Positions 33,913 to 41,601 of a stretch of 64,000 nt of DNA are shown one piece after another. Position 1 is the first letter of the stretch. Each line of letters begins with the position of its first letter. A model generated the notes under the pieces. That model was given only the letters and a program-made list of their open reading frames with translations, was not told the DNA's origin and did not search any database. The DNA is from Desulfospira joergensenii DSM 10085 (lineage in GTDB: Bacteria; Desulfobacterota; Desulfobacteria; Desulfobacterales; Desulfobacteraceae): the NCBI RefSeq assembly GCF_000420085.1, contig NZ_ATUG01000001.1:2069223-2133222 (forward strand), written 5' to 3'. Position numbers and translations under genes: made by a program.

Positions 33913-34763
33913 AATACGCATTGTTCCCAGGATGCAAAAGCGGGTTTTACCTTCCCCGGTACAAGACTTCCTCCAGCGCGGTTCTGTCCGCCCTTGGTAT
34001 CGAATTGAAAGAGCTGGAGTTTAACTGCTGCGGCTATCCCATGAGGGATAAAGACCTGATGTCCTTTCTGCTGCTGTCCATTAGAAACCTGGCCATTGCC
34101 GAAGAAAAGGGGTTGCCCATCCTGACCCTGTGCAAATGCTGTTTCGGGGCCTTGAAACATGCCGACCATTTTTTCAAGAACGATCCGGACAAGAAAAAGA
34201 TGATCACCGCTCTCCTGAAAGAAGAAGGCCTTTCCTATGGAGGAACCACTCAAATCCGGCACATATTAACGGTATTGGACATGGAAGGCGAAACCCTGAA
34301 AAAGCAGATCAAAAAACCCTTGAAACACCTGAAAATCGCCCCCCATTACGGATGCCATGCCCTGAGACCCTCCAATATCACCCAATTTGACGCCCCCCAC
34401 GCCCCCCATATCTTTGAACGGATCATCCGCCTGACCGGAGCCGAGCCCCTGGAATGGTCCAGGCGCCTTGAATGTTGCGGAGATCCCCTTCACCAAAAGA
34501 ACAGACCCATGTCCCATACCATTCTCCGGCAGAAAATGGAGAGTGCAAGGCAGGCCGGCGCAGACATGATCTGCTCAGCCTGCAATTATTGCCAGCTTCA
34601 ATTTGACAATCCCCCCGGCCCGGCCGCCCAGGAGGAACTGGAAAGCCCCATCCCATCCATCCTGGTTTCCGAATTGCTGGGCCTTGCCATGGGAATGCCT
34701 GGAAAAAACCTGGAAATTCCTGCCCCGCTCCGGGCAGTCCGGGGGCATGGATACTCTTTTTAA
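33909..34763 (+). CDS. HdrB-like protein with two CCG motifs
   Basis: A 284-residue cytoplasmic protein with both CCG cysteine motifs: C10 with NCCGYPM and LCKCCFG, then HYGCHALR with RLECCGDP and CSACNYC. It should bind two noncubane 4Fe-4S clusters like HdrB. It overlaps the membrane subunit by four bases, making a two-gene module. A menaquinol:disulfide or thiol-disulfide reaction at the membrane is inferred; the physiological disulfide (for example DsrC trisulfide) is unknown. Confidence 0.9.
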   Translation: MKYALFPGCKSGFYLPRYKTSSSAVLSALGIELKELEFNCCGYPMRDKDLMSFLLLSIRNLAIAEEKGLPILTLCKCCFGALKHADHFFKNDPDKKKMITALLKEEGLSYGGTTQIRHILTVLDMEGETLKKQIKKPLKHLKIAPHYGCHALRPSNITQFDAPHAPHIFERIIRLTGAEPLEWSRRLECCGDPLHQKNRPMSHTILRQKMESARQAGADMICSACNYCQLQFDNPPGPAAQEELESPIPSILVSELLGLAMGMPGKNLEIPAPLRAVRGHGYSF

Positions 34764-34818
34764 GTCCTGCTCCATTCCAATACGGCGTCTTCCAGTCCTG
34801 CCTTTTTGGAAATCAATG

Positions 34819-34849
34819 TTGGTCAGCTTTTATAAGTCCTTGGTCAGCT
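34819..34849. repeat. Pair of 10-base direct repeats at the left edge of the AT-rich island
   Basis: TTGGTCAGCT occurs at 34819-34828 and 34840-34849, 21 bases apart. From here to 35032 the sequence becomes strongly AT-rich and contains no gene. The repeats could be a regulator site for the island or a trace of insertion. Confidence 0.35.
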
Positions 34850-35032
34850 ATGTGACAAATTGAATAAAAAAATTTGCATACCATTTCAGATGATGTTAAT
34901 GATTTCATCATTGATAATATAAATATTTATGCAGATCTGGTTATTCTTACCTTTTGGATGTTATCCCGTTAGATGAGTGAATATGAAAGATAACGGAAAT
35001 CACGGATCAATTTATGTCCTTGGAATTTGAAT

Positions 35033-35488
35033 ATGAAAGCTTTCGATATGCCTGAAATTTTATTCCATGAAACAGACAATGCTTGTGCATTATGTGGCGC
35101 AAGAGGAAGCGAAATATTAACAATTCATCATATTGATGAAAATCGAGAGCACAATCACTATGATAATTTGATTGTGCTATGCCATAATTGCCACAATCCT
35201 TATCATGACCCGAATAAGAACATTCCAACAAAAGAGCAAGTTTTTGGGAGAAAAAGAAGCTTAATCCATAAGACAGTTACAACGTTTGGAATAAATGCTC
35301 TAAAAATTGCAAAACGAAATAACTTTGGGGTTATTGCATTCCCGTATATGCTGTATCATTTATGTGAACTGGGCTATATGAAAAAAGAAGAGACTCAGAT
35401 GGGATACGGGAAAATTGAAGATGCCACTTCTAGATTCTCAATTACAGAAGGTGGCATTAACCTTCTGAATAAATGGTTTTTGCCATAA
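35033..35488 (+). CDS. HNH-fold nuclease-like protein in an AT-rich island
   Basis: A 151-residue protein whose residues ~15-60 form an HNH finger: CALCGARG, then TIHHIDENREHNHYDNLIVL, then CHNCH. The two CxxC pairs bind zinc and the HH is catalytic in known HNH enzymes. The C-terminal ~90 residues look like a small helical or winged-helix domain. The base composition is far more AT-rich than the neighbours, suggesting recent transfer. The start is uncertain (ATG at 35033, weak ribosome site). It is 72 bases before a GIY-YIG gene on the same strand. Confidence 0.78.
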   Translation: MKAFDMPEILFHETDNACALCGARGSEILTIHHIDENREHNHYDNLIVLCHNCHNPYHDPNKNIPTKEQVFGRKRSLIHKTVTTFGINALKIAKRNNFGVIAFPYMLYHLCELGYMKKEETQMGYGKIEDATSRFSITEGGINLLNKWFLP

Positions 35489-35560
35489 CCATTTGCTCCA
35501 CCAGATTCGGGCCAAAAAGCGGCCATCTCTGGTGAGCAATACGTTCTGCAACGAAGAGAA

Positions 35561-36400
35561 ATGATCACTATATACAAAATATTTGAAATATACGGTATCA
35601 ATCCAGCCACGATAAAGCTGGTTCGTCATGGGAATAAAGAAATTCCAATTTATGAGACGTTTCTAAACAATATCAAGCGGCTCGAAGTGTATCAGAGCTT
35701 CCAGAATCCAAATAAATTTGGTAAATCCAAAGCGATCGCTGTCTTTGCCCCATATTATAAAACGACCGGTATTTTTCTTGGCCTGTGGGACATTCAAGGG
35801 TGCATAGCAAATTCAAGTTTTACCAAAGAAACTATGGTTCTCTTGAAAGAGCACAATTTGCCGGCTGACTGGTTCAACCATGCCGTAAGATATGATTTAA
35901 GAAGAAACAATATTCTCGATGATTTATCGGAACGATTAATCATTGAATGGGGAGCAGCAACTGTCGCATGGGTTCAAGCAAAAGATAAAGAAGTTGTAGA
36001 AATAAAAGGGAAAAAATCAATCGGAAATTTTCAATCCTTCAGCTTAGTGGACTTGAATTATCAAGACCTGAAAAATTTAATACAATTCCCAGACACAAAT
36101 CTTACTTGGTTGAAGGCATTATCTTCCGTTAATGGCGTTTATCTGATCAAAGACAAGACATCTGGGAAGCTATACGTCGGCTCTGCATATGGTGACCAAG
36201 GTATTTATGGTAGGTGGTCAACCTATGCTAAAAGTGGTCATGGAGGTAACTCGGAATTAAAGAGTTTAGATCCATCTGCATTCCAGTTTTCAATCCTTGA
36301 GATAGTCCCAGCCACCACAACAGTTGATGGGGTAATAGAATGTGAAAATAGGTGGAAAGAAAAACTTGGTACCCGACAATTTGGACTAAATAAAAACTGA
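35561..36400 (+). CDS. GIY-YIG nuclease-fold protein with an N-terminal domain
   Basis: A 279-residue protein. The C-terminal domain (about 185-275) has the GIY-YIG pattern NGVYLIKD, LYVGSAYGDQGIYGRW and the downstream catalytic-type glutamate in ECENRWKEKLG. The first ~180 residues form a separate domain that might recognise DNA. It shares low GC with the HNH gene before it. The pair could be a restriction or defence unit, or a degenerate selfish element; no methyltransferase is nearby. Sequence from 36400 to 36522 holds nothing obvious. Confidence 0.78.
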   Translation: MITIYKIFEIYGINPATIKLVRHGNKEIPIYETFLNNIKRLEVYQSFQNPNKFGKSKAIAVFAPYYKTTGIFLGLWDIQGCIANSSFTKETMVLLKEHNLPADWFNHAVRYDLRRNNILDDLSERLIIEWGAATVAWVQAKDKEVVEIKGKKSIGNFQSFSLVDLNYQDLKNLIQFPDTNLTWLKALSSVNGVYLIKDKTSGKLYVGSAYGDQGIYGRWSTYAKSGHGGNSELKSLDPSAFQFSILEIVPATTTVDGVIECENRWKEKLGTRQFGLNKN

Positions 36401-36522
36401 TGCATGGCGTTAAAATTACACTTAACAACATAAAAACCTTCCCGAAACAAAATGTCATAGTGGGCAGCCAGGTCCTGGCCGTCAGCAGCAGTTGGTTTTG
36501 TATCGATTAACGGGAAAAAAAG

Positions 36523-37158
36523 ATGACTATCATTGAAAATTCTTTGGACAGCCCGGAATCAGCCCTGAAACGGATTCTGGATGACAGGCGAAAGGATTCG
36601 GGCAACGGACTGCAGATTCCTGAATCTGAGTTCCTCCATTTTTCCCGTGGATTCGTCCGTCGCCGCTATCCGGCAAAACAAACTCTGATCAGGGCCGGAG
36701 AGATTTGGGATAAAGTATTTTTCATCCACCGGGGTATCATCCGGCTCTTTTATGTGGGTGCTTCCGGCCGGGAGTTCAACAAGGGACTTTTTCTTGAAGG
36801 GCAATTTCTCTGGCCTGTGGCTCCGTCCGCCCGGGTGGAGAATAGCCTGTTTACCATCGCAACCCTGGAAGCGGTCGAGGCCTCTGTCTGGGGATTTGAG
36901 CCGTTTTGCCGTTGGCTCAATCGCCAGGGCATTTGGGAACACTTTGCACTGCCCCATGCTGAGGCCCTGGCCGAGGAGAAGTTCACAAGGGAATACGAGT
37001 TCCTCATGCATACGCCACAGGAGCGGTATCTTACATTTTGTAAGGAAAATCCTGTCCTTGCCGAAAGGCTCCCTGCCTATCACCTGGCCTCCTATCTCGG
37101 AATGACCGACGTATCCCTGTCCAGAATCAAATCAAGGATAAAAAATACCTCAAATTAA
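36523..37158 (+). CDS. Crp/Fnr-family transcriptional regulator
   Basis: A 211-residue protein with a cyclic-nucleotide-binding-type beta barrel (about 45-140; FFIHRGIIRLFYV) and a short C-terminal helix-turn-helix (LPAYHLASYLGMTDVSLSRIK). It has no Fnr-type cysteine cluster. It probably senses a small effector rather than oxygen and may regulate the short-chain dehydrogenase that starts 76 bases downstream. Confidence 0.82.
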   Translation: MTIIENSLDSPESALKRILDDRRKDSGNGLQIPESEFLHFSRGFVRRRYPAKQTLIRAGEIWDKVFFIHRGIIRLFYVGASGREFNKGLFLEGQFLWPVAPSARVENSLFTIATLEAVEASVWGFEPFCRWLNRQGIWEHFALPHAEALAEEKFTREYEFLMHTPQERYLTFCKENPVLAERLPAYHLASYLGMTDVSLSRIKSRIKNTSN

Positions 37159-37234
37159 CCCGTGTTAATGACGACCGGAAGATTTCAGGTAGACTCCTGT
37201 GCATCGATAACCCGTAATTAGTACAGGAGATGTT

Positions 37235-38008
37235 ATGATTACATTCAAAGGAAAAACCGCCGTTATTACAGGAGGGAGTGACGGCATCGGATTCGCCATT
37301 GCCGAGACCTTCGCCGCCCATGGTGCGGATCTTGTCATCGTAGGAAGAAACCCGGACAAGTTGGTGGAAAAGGCCCACGGCCTTACCCTGAACGGCACCC
37401 ATGTTCTGCCCGTGGCGACGGACATGGCACAGGAGGGAGCTGTGGAAAAAATTTTTCATGCCGTCGAAAAACAGGGCATCCGGGTGGATATCCTGATCAA
37501 CAACGCCGGGATCGCCCGGTTCATTCCCTTTTCCAAAACGTCGGAGGCTGATTTCGACCGGCATTTTTCCTTGAACGTCCGGGTACCATACCTTTTGACT
37601 CAGGTATTTCTGGGCCATCTGACCGCGACCCGGGGCAATGTTATTAACCTGTCGTCCTACTTTGCAAAACGCATGCTTAAGGACCGGCCGTCCACGGTCT
37701 ACTCCGCCACAAAAGGGGCGGTGGAATCCTTCACAAGAGCTTTGGCCTTCGAACTAGGACCTTTGGGCGTCCGAATCAACGCCATTGCTCCGGGAACCGT
37801 TGCCACACCACAGGTGGCATACAATTATGGCCGGCTGGATGATGGGGCAAAAAATCGGTTCGATGCCATGATCCGTTCGATCTATCCCTTGCAGCGTATA
37901 GGTGCGGGAGCGGACGTCGCGAAAATGGCCCTGTTCCTGGCCTCGAAAAATGCTGCATGGATCACCGGCGGCATCTTTCCGGTAGACGGAGGTCTGACCA
38001 CGAACTGA
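37235..38008 (+). CDS. Short-chain dehydrogenase/reductase
   Basis: A 257-residue classical SDR. It has cofactor loop TGGSDGIG, NNAG at about 88-91, catalytic Ser in NLSS and YSATK (Tyr-x3-Lys), and a C-terminal GGIFPVDGGLTTN. An Arg after the second strand (VGRNPDK) suggests NADP(H). The substrate is not known. It is preceded by a Crp-like regulator and followed by 200 bases without a recognised gene. Confidence 0.9.
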   Translation: MITFKGKTAVITGGSDGIGFAIAETFAAHGADLVIVGRNPDKLVEKAHGLTLNGTHVLPVATDMAQEGAVEKIFHAVEKQGIRVDILINNAGIARFIPFSKTSEADFDRHFSLNVRVPYLLTQVFLGHLTATRGNVINLSSYFAKRMLKDRPSTVYSATKGAVESFTRALAFELGPLGVRINAIAPGTVATPQVAYNYGRLDDGAKNRFDAMIRSIYPLQRIGAGADVAKMALFLASKNAAWITGGIFPVDGGLTTN

Positions 38009-38208
38009 GCTTTCTTCGTTCGTGGCGGTACAGTCCAGCAAATTGAGGCCAGTGGCACCGAAGTGGTCCCCCAGCTTGGCTACGAAATTCCGAGGACATC
38101 CATGATAAGTATTGTCAAGCGTTATCGTGTTCACAACCCCACATAAGTCTATTATTGACCATTTTCAAACCAGGCCCGGGCAGAACAGAATATTAACACC
38201 ATTGTTTC

Positions 38209-38762
38209 TTATTCCACCATCAAAAGAACATAGCGATCCATGGATTGTGTCGGTTCTGTTCTGACAGCGATCGGATAACCCAATTTTTTGAAGGTGGCGT
38301 AAACATCGACCGCAAAGGCTTCGGGCGCGGGGCGGGCCCTTTCCGGCTGATTGCACAGGGACCGCTCCATCTTTTACACTCCTTGCACAGAAGGCAGCCC
38401 CCGAACAAGAGGAAAAAAGCCTTTTCAAAGCCGGATAGAAAAACTTTTTGTTCGAGTCTGCTTAATTTCAAGGTCATTTTTTTGTACCATGCAAACCGAT
38501 TTTCCGGAATGTCGAATTGTACCTGGATATGAAAGAGAACCGCATGTTTGTACTCTTTAAAAAATCGTTCGCATTCAGGCACGGACAGGGTGTTGGGTGG
38601 ACACGCCGCCTTCCGGCCGTAATTGGGGCACCCGAATTTGCATTTCACCCGGACCCATTGGGCCACGACAATCTCTTTCGGGTCAATCCATTTGTAATCC
38701 GTAAGACCATGCTCTTCAAACAATGTTTCAACATCAGAGAAATTCTGTTTGCTCTCAATCAT
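38209..38762 (-). pseudogene. DUF2284 metal-binding protein gene with a frameshift near its 3' end
   Basis: The ATG at 38762 follows AGGAGG and opens a DUF2284 protein with cysteine motifs KCKFGCPNYGRKAACPPN and GGCLLCKECKRWSGPC. At a GC-rich stretch near 38325-38345 the frame changes: the open frame continues into a basic nonsense tail. The proper ending (PEAFAVDVYATFKKLGYP and on to YVLLMVE, stop at 38209) lies in the neighbouring frame, one base out. It is either a recent frameshift or a sequencing error. DUF2284 proteins occur with corrinoid and methyltransferase genes. Confidence 0.75.
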
Positions 38763-39009
38763 TATCCTTTTGCCTCCTGGATCCAGCGGTGAAAGATGCC
38801 CCCACCTCTGGTCTGAAAAAGTAAACATCCGTCCATTTTCCACAAAGCGGATCATTATAGGGGTTTTTTTTGATTTCCCCGGTAATGATAAAAACTAAAA
38901 TCAACATACATCAGAAATAAATTGAGATCCCTAGCACAGACTACAACCATACAAATTTTTGAAAAAAAGACCCCCTGCCGAGTCGCTCCCAATTCCCTAC
39001 CCAGGTACA

Positions 39010-39025
39010 TGGCATAAAGATTGCT
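39010..39025 (+). promoter_or_regulatory. Sigma-54 promoter before the flavodoxin relict
   Basis: TGGCATAAAGATTGCT has GG and GC ten bases apart and a perfect TTGC. It precedes the shortened flavodoxin frame by 54 bases and presumably the DUF1638 gene too. One weaker GGTAATG lies upstream near 38881. The 38763-39009 stretch holds no gene. Confidence 0.65.
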
Positions 39026-39079
39026 GTTCATTATTGACAGCGTAAAGGAGAGGAAGGACAATTCAATCGGAGGGTATTT

Positions 39080-39268
39080 GTGAAATCACTGACTCCATAC
39101 TCCAGCCAATCCGGCAATACGCTGAAACCGGCCAAAGCGCTCCAGGATAATCAATGGAGAAGGGAATATCTATCCTGGATCAAGGATGCTGACCATGCGG
39201 TGGGGCATCCGGGCACCTCGGATATGAAAGAATTTCCGGGCCTGGTGAAGCAATGGCGTTACCCGTAA
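39080..39268 (+). pseudogene. Flavodoxin relict with internal deletion
   Basis: The 62-residue frame begins MKSLTPYSSQSGNTLKPAK, closely matching the start of the flavodoxin at 21887 (MKTLIVYSTQSGNTLKLAE). It then jumps to a tail WIKDADHAVGHP...KEF, matching that protein's ending WLKDASDAVGHP. About 95 internal residues carrying the flavin-contact loops are missing, so it cannot bind FMN normally. It is a remnant of a second copy. Confidence 0.78.
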
Positions 39269-39290
39269 CGCAACCCGTTTCCGTAACGGG
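39257..39290. promoter_or_regulatory. GGTAACG-type half-site cluster upstream of the DUF1638 gene
   Basis: CGTTACC (39257-39263) abuts CCGTAACG (39263-39270), forming the near-palindrome GCGTTACCCGTAACGC. A second arrangement follows, CGTTTCC (39276-39282, one mismatch) with CGTAACG (39282-39288). The half-sites match those at 14671, 44204 and 44548. No sigma-54 promoter lies between here and the DUF1638 start, so it may act on the promoter at 39010 or as a repressor site. Confidence 0.5.
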
Positions 39291-39302
39291 AAGGAGTTGA
39301 AC

Positions 39303-39350
39303 ATGTCGATTTTGATTGATCAGCAAAAAAACCATGAGGTCTGCAAATGA
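39303..39350 (+). CDS. Short upstream frame, leader or remnant
   Basis: Fifteen codons (MSILIDQQKNHEVCK) follow an AAGGAG ribosome site, and the stop TGA overlaps the ATG of the DUF1638 gene (ATGA). It may couple translation of the downstream gene, or be the truncated start of a deleted gene, since the adjacent flavodoxin copy is also cut down. Confidence 0.4.
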   Translation: MSILIDQQKNHEVCK

Positions 39351-39997
39351 AACATTTATCTTTCAGTAACACGGCCATCGTTGCCTGCGGCACCATGAGC
39401 CCGGAACTTAATTTTCTCCGGGAGCAGGGATTCCTGGATACCAGCCACCTATTTTATACGACACCGGGGCTCCACCAGGACATCGGGGAGCTGGAAAACC
39501 AGCTGGTGAAGTTCATTGAAAAAGCAAAGATGCAACTAGAAGATGTCATTGTTGTTTATGGTGGAAAATATTGCTACGTCAACCCGGACAACCCGACAAG
39601 GCTGATGCAAACCATTATTGAGGATCAGGGCCTTCATGTCCGGCGCATTGAGGCCACCCACTGCATGGGGATGCTGGCCAGCGATGAGGAAATGCAGCGA
39701 ATCGCCCAGGAGGTGGCAGGAGGAGAACCAGTCTGGTTTATGACCCCGGGATGGGTAAAATACAGAACCCAGGTTTTTAAGGGATGGGATAAGGGGACTG
39801 CCAATGAAAATTTTCCAAGACATACCGGCGGAGCCGTGGTTCTGGACGGCATCGGATATTTGGATAAGTACATGGAGGAAAAACCGGAAGACTTCCTTGA
39901 GTATTGTGACTGGATGGGCATTCCCATGCAGGGGTACCCCATCAGCCTTGATCGTTTTAAGGGGCTTTTAACGGATCAATTAAAAAAATTGAAATAG
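39347..39997 (+). CDS. DUF1638-family protein
   Basis: A 216-residue soluble protein with DUF1638 features: an early CGTM, the segment DVIVVYGGKYCYVN, the ATHCMGML motif, and FMTPGWVKY. The cysteines and histidine may bind metal. Genes of this family often lie beside corrinoid-dependent methyltransferases and RACo-type activators, and a RACo-like gene is about 1.6 kb away here. The biochemical role is not established. It ends at a strong palindromic terminator shared with the convergent transporter gene. Confidence 0.82.
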   Translation: MKHLSFSNTAIVACGTMSPELNFLREQGFLDTSHLFYTTPGLHQDIGELENQLVKFIEKAKMQLEDVIVVYGGKYCYVNPDNPTRLMQTIIEDQGLHVRRIEATHCMGMLASDEEMQRIAQEVAGGEPVWFMTPGWVKYRTQVFKGWDKGTANENFPRHTGGAVVLDGIGYLDKYMEEKPEDFLEYCDWMGIPMQGYPISLDRFKGLLTDQLKKLK

Positions 39998-40002
39998 GGT
40001 TC

Positions 40003-40035
40003 CACTGCGGTGCCATGGACCATGGCACCGCAGTG
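40003..40035. terminator. Long palindrome between convergent genes
   Basis: The 16-base arm CACTGCGGTGCCATGG (40003-40018) and its exact complement (40020-40035) are separated by one base. It lies between the DUF1638 stop and the end of the transporter-UspA gene, so a bidirectional terminator is likely, although no long T-run follows. Confidence 0.6.
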
Positions 40036-40042
40036 AATATTT

Positions 40043-41587
40043 CTATCCGGTCGGCCGGGCCACCAGAACCGGAACCTTTGAATGCTTGATCACGCCCTGG
40101 GCTGTAGAGCCCAGGAGGATGTCCTCGATCTCATCCTGGCCGTGGGTGCCCATGATGATCAGGTCGAATCCGCCCTGCTCGGCCTGAGCAATGATCTGCT
40201 CCACCGGGTCCCCGGATTTGATGATGATGTTCTCTTCGGCCAGGGGGCAATGGGGAATCTCCTCCAGCACCTTCTGGGATGTTTCGTGGATCCGGTTCCG
40301 GACCTGCTCATGGGCCAGCTCCTCGGCCTGCCGGTTCAGCCTTTTTTTCTCGTCCTGATCCATTTGCCCGGAAAGGTCGATCCCGGCTTCGGATGAATAG
40401 GCCTCCATGATCTCGGGAACCACATGCATGACCCAGACCTTGGCATTAAACCGGTGGCCGATGCTGCAGGCATACCGGGCGGCAAATTTGGCTGTGACGG
40501 AGATATCCGTGGCAAACAGGATTTTTTGGATGTCCGCCACCATGGAGACCGGAGCCCGGACCTCGGTTCCGGCCGAAGAAGGAGCCTGTTCCGCAACGGC
40601 CTCTTTCTCTTTATCGGGTTCAAGGGGGACAGGGCCGAAGATCCTGTCGGTAAATTTGACGTACCAGGCCGCGGACTGCACCTGGATGATATAGGCGATG
40701 GCCACCACCAGGGCTGCGCTGGTTCCTTCCTTTCCAAAGGCATTGATGGCAATGGCCAGGGCAATGGAGAGATTGCGCATGACCGATCCGTATACCAGGG
40801 CAATGGCATCTCCCCGGGGCAGAAAATATTTGCCCACCAGGCTGCTCAGCACATAGTTAAAGGTGTAAATGATGACCAGGGGAATGAGAATATAGAGGAT
40901 CATGGTCGGGGAAGACGCAATCCCCCGGGCTTTCAGGGCCATGGCAATGAAGACGATGCCGATGACCCCCAGGGTGGACAGGGCCGGGAACTTGGGGCCG
41001 ATGGTCTTCTGGAAGGTCTTGAACCCGTACTTCTTTACCAGATGCCTCCGGGTGAGAAAACCGGCCCCCATGGGCAGGAACACGATGATCAGGATCTGCT
41101 GCATGACCCTGGCAAAGTTGATTTCAATGGAAGCCCCCATGAGCATCTGCACGTAAAAGGGGGTGGCAATGGATCCCAGGGTCAGGCCGATCACGGTCAT
41201 CTTCACGGCAGCCGCGATATTTCCTTTGGCAAATCCGGTCCAGGAGATGGTCATGCCCGAGGTGGGAACCAGTCCGGCCAGCAGGAGGCCCAGGGCCATA
41301 TAAGGCTGATTCCTGAAAAATATCAGCCCGGTGAAATAGGCCACAAAGGGGACGATCCCGAAGTTGATGGCCTGGGTCAGGACCTGGGCCTTGGTGTCCC
41401 CCCCTTCAAATACCTTCTGGATGTTCAGGGTGACCATCATGGGATAGACCATGAGAAAGGTGAAGGGAATGATCAGGCCTTTGAGAAACTGGGATTCAAA
41501 AACAATTCCAAAGACAAATCCCGATACCATCATCACTGGAATGGCAAGGATCAGATTTTTTGTAATTTTCTGCAAGAACTTCCACAT
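40043..41587 (-). CDS. ACR3/BASS-family membrane transporter fused to a UspA domain
   Basis: About 514 residues from the ATG at 41587, which follows GGAG at 6 bases. Residues 1-320 form a ten-helix transporter of the bile acid/arsenite (BASS/ACR3) fold (LVPTSGMTISWTGFAKGN). After a Glu/Ala-rich linker, residues ~355-510 are a universal stress protein domain ending in LIIMGTHGQDEIEDILLGS and VPVLVARP, with the ATP-binding glycine pattern. Fusion of an exporter-type transporter to UspA is uncommon and may give nucleotide control of transport. It is last in a leftward run after the RACo-like gene. Confidence 0.85.
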   Translation of the reverse strand: MWKFLQKITKNLILAIPVMMVSGFVFGIVFESQFLKGLIIPFTFLMVYPMMVTLNIQKVFEGGDTKAQVLTQAINFGIVPFVAYFTGLIFFRNQPYMALGLLLAGLVPTSGMTISWTGFAKGNIAAAVKMTVIGLTLGSIATPFYVQMLMGASIEINFARVMQQILIIVFLPMGAGFLTRRHLVKKYGFKTFQKTIGPKFPALSTLGVIGIVFIAMALKARGIASSPTMILYILIPLVIIYTFNYVLSSLVGKYFLPRGDAIALVYGSVMRNLSIALAIAINAFGKEGTSAALVVAIAYIIQVQSAAWYVKFTDRIFGPVPLEPDKEKEAVAEQAPSSAGTEVRAPVSMVADIQKILFATDISVTAKFAARYACSIGHRFNAKVWVMHVVPEIMEAYSSEAGIDLSGQMDQDEKKRLNRQAEELAHEQVRNRIHETSQKVLEEIPHCPLAEENIIIKSGDPVEQIIAQAEQGGFDLIIMGTHGQDEIEDILLGSTAQGVIKHSKVPVLVARPTG

Positions 41588-41601
41588 ATTCATCTCCAAT
41601 A

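Noticed and set aside
35013-35054. Thirteen-codon frame beginning ATGTCC upstream of the HNH gene
   Set aside because: It was considered as a frameshifted true start of the HNH protein, but there is no support beyond an ATG, so the in-frame ATG at 35033 was used.
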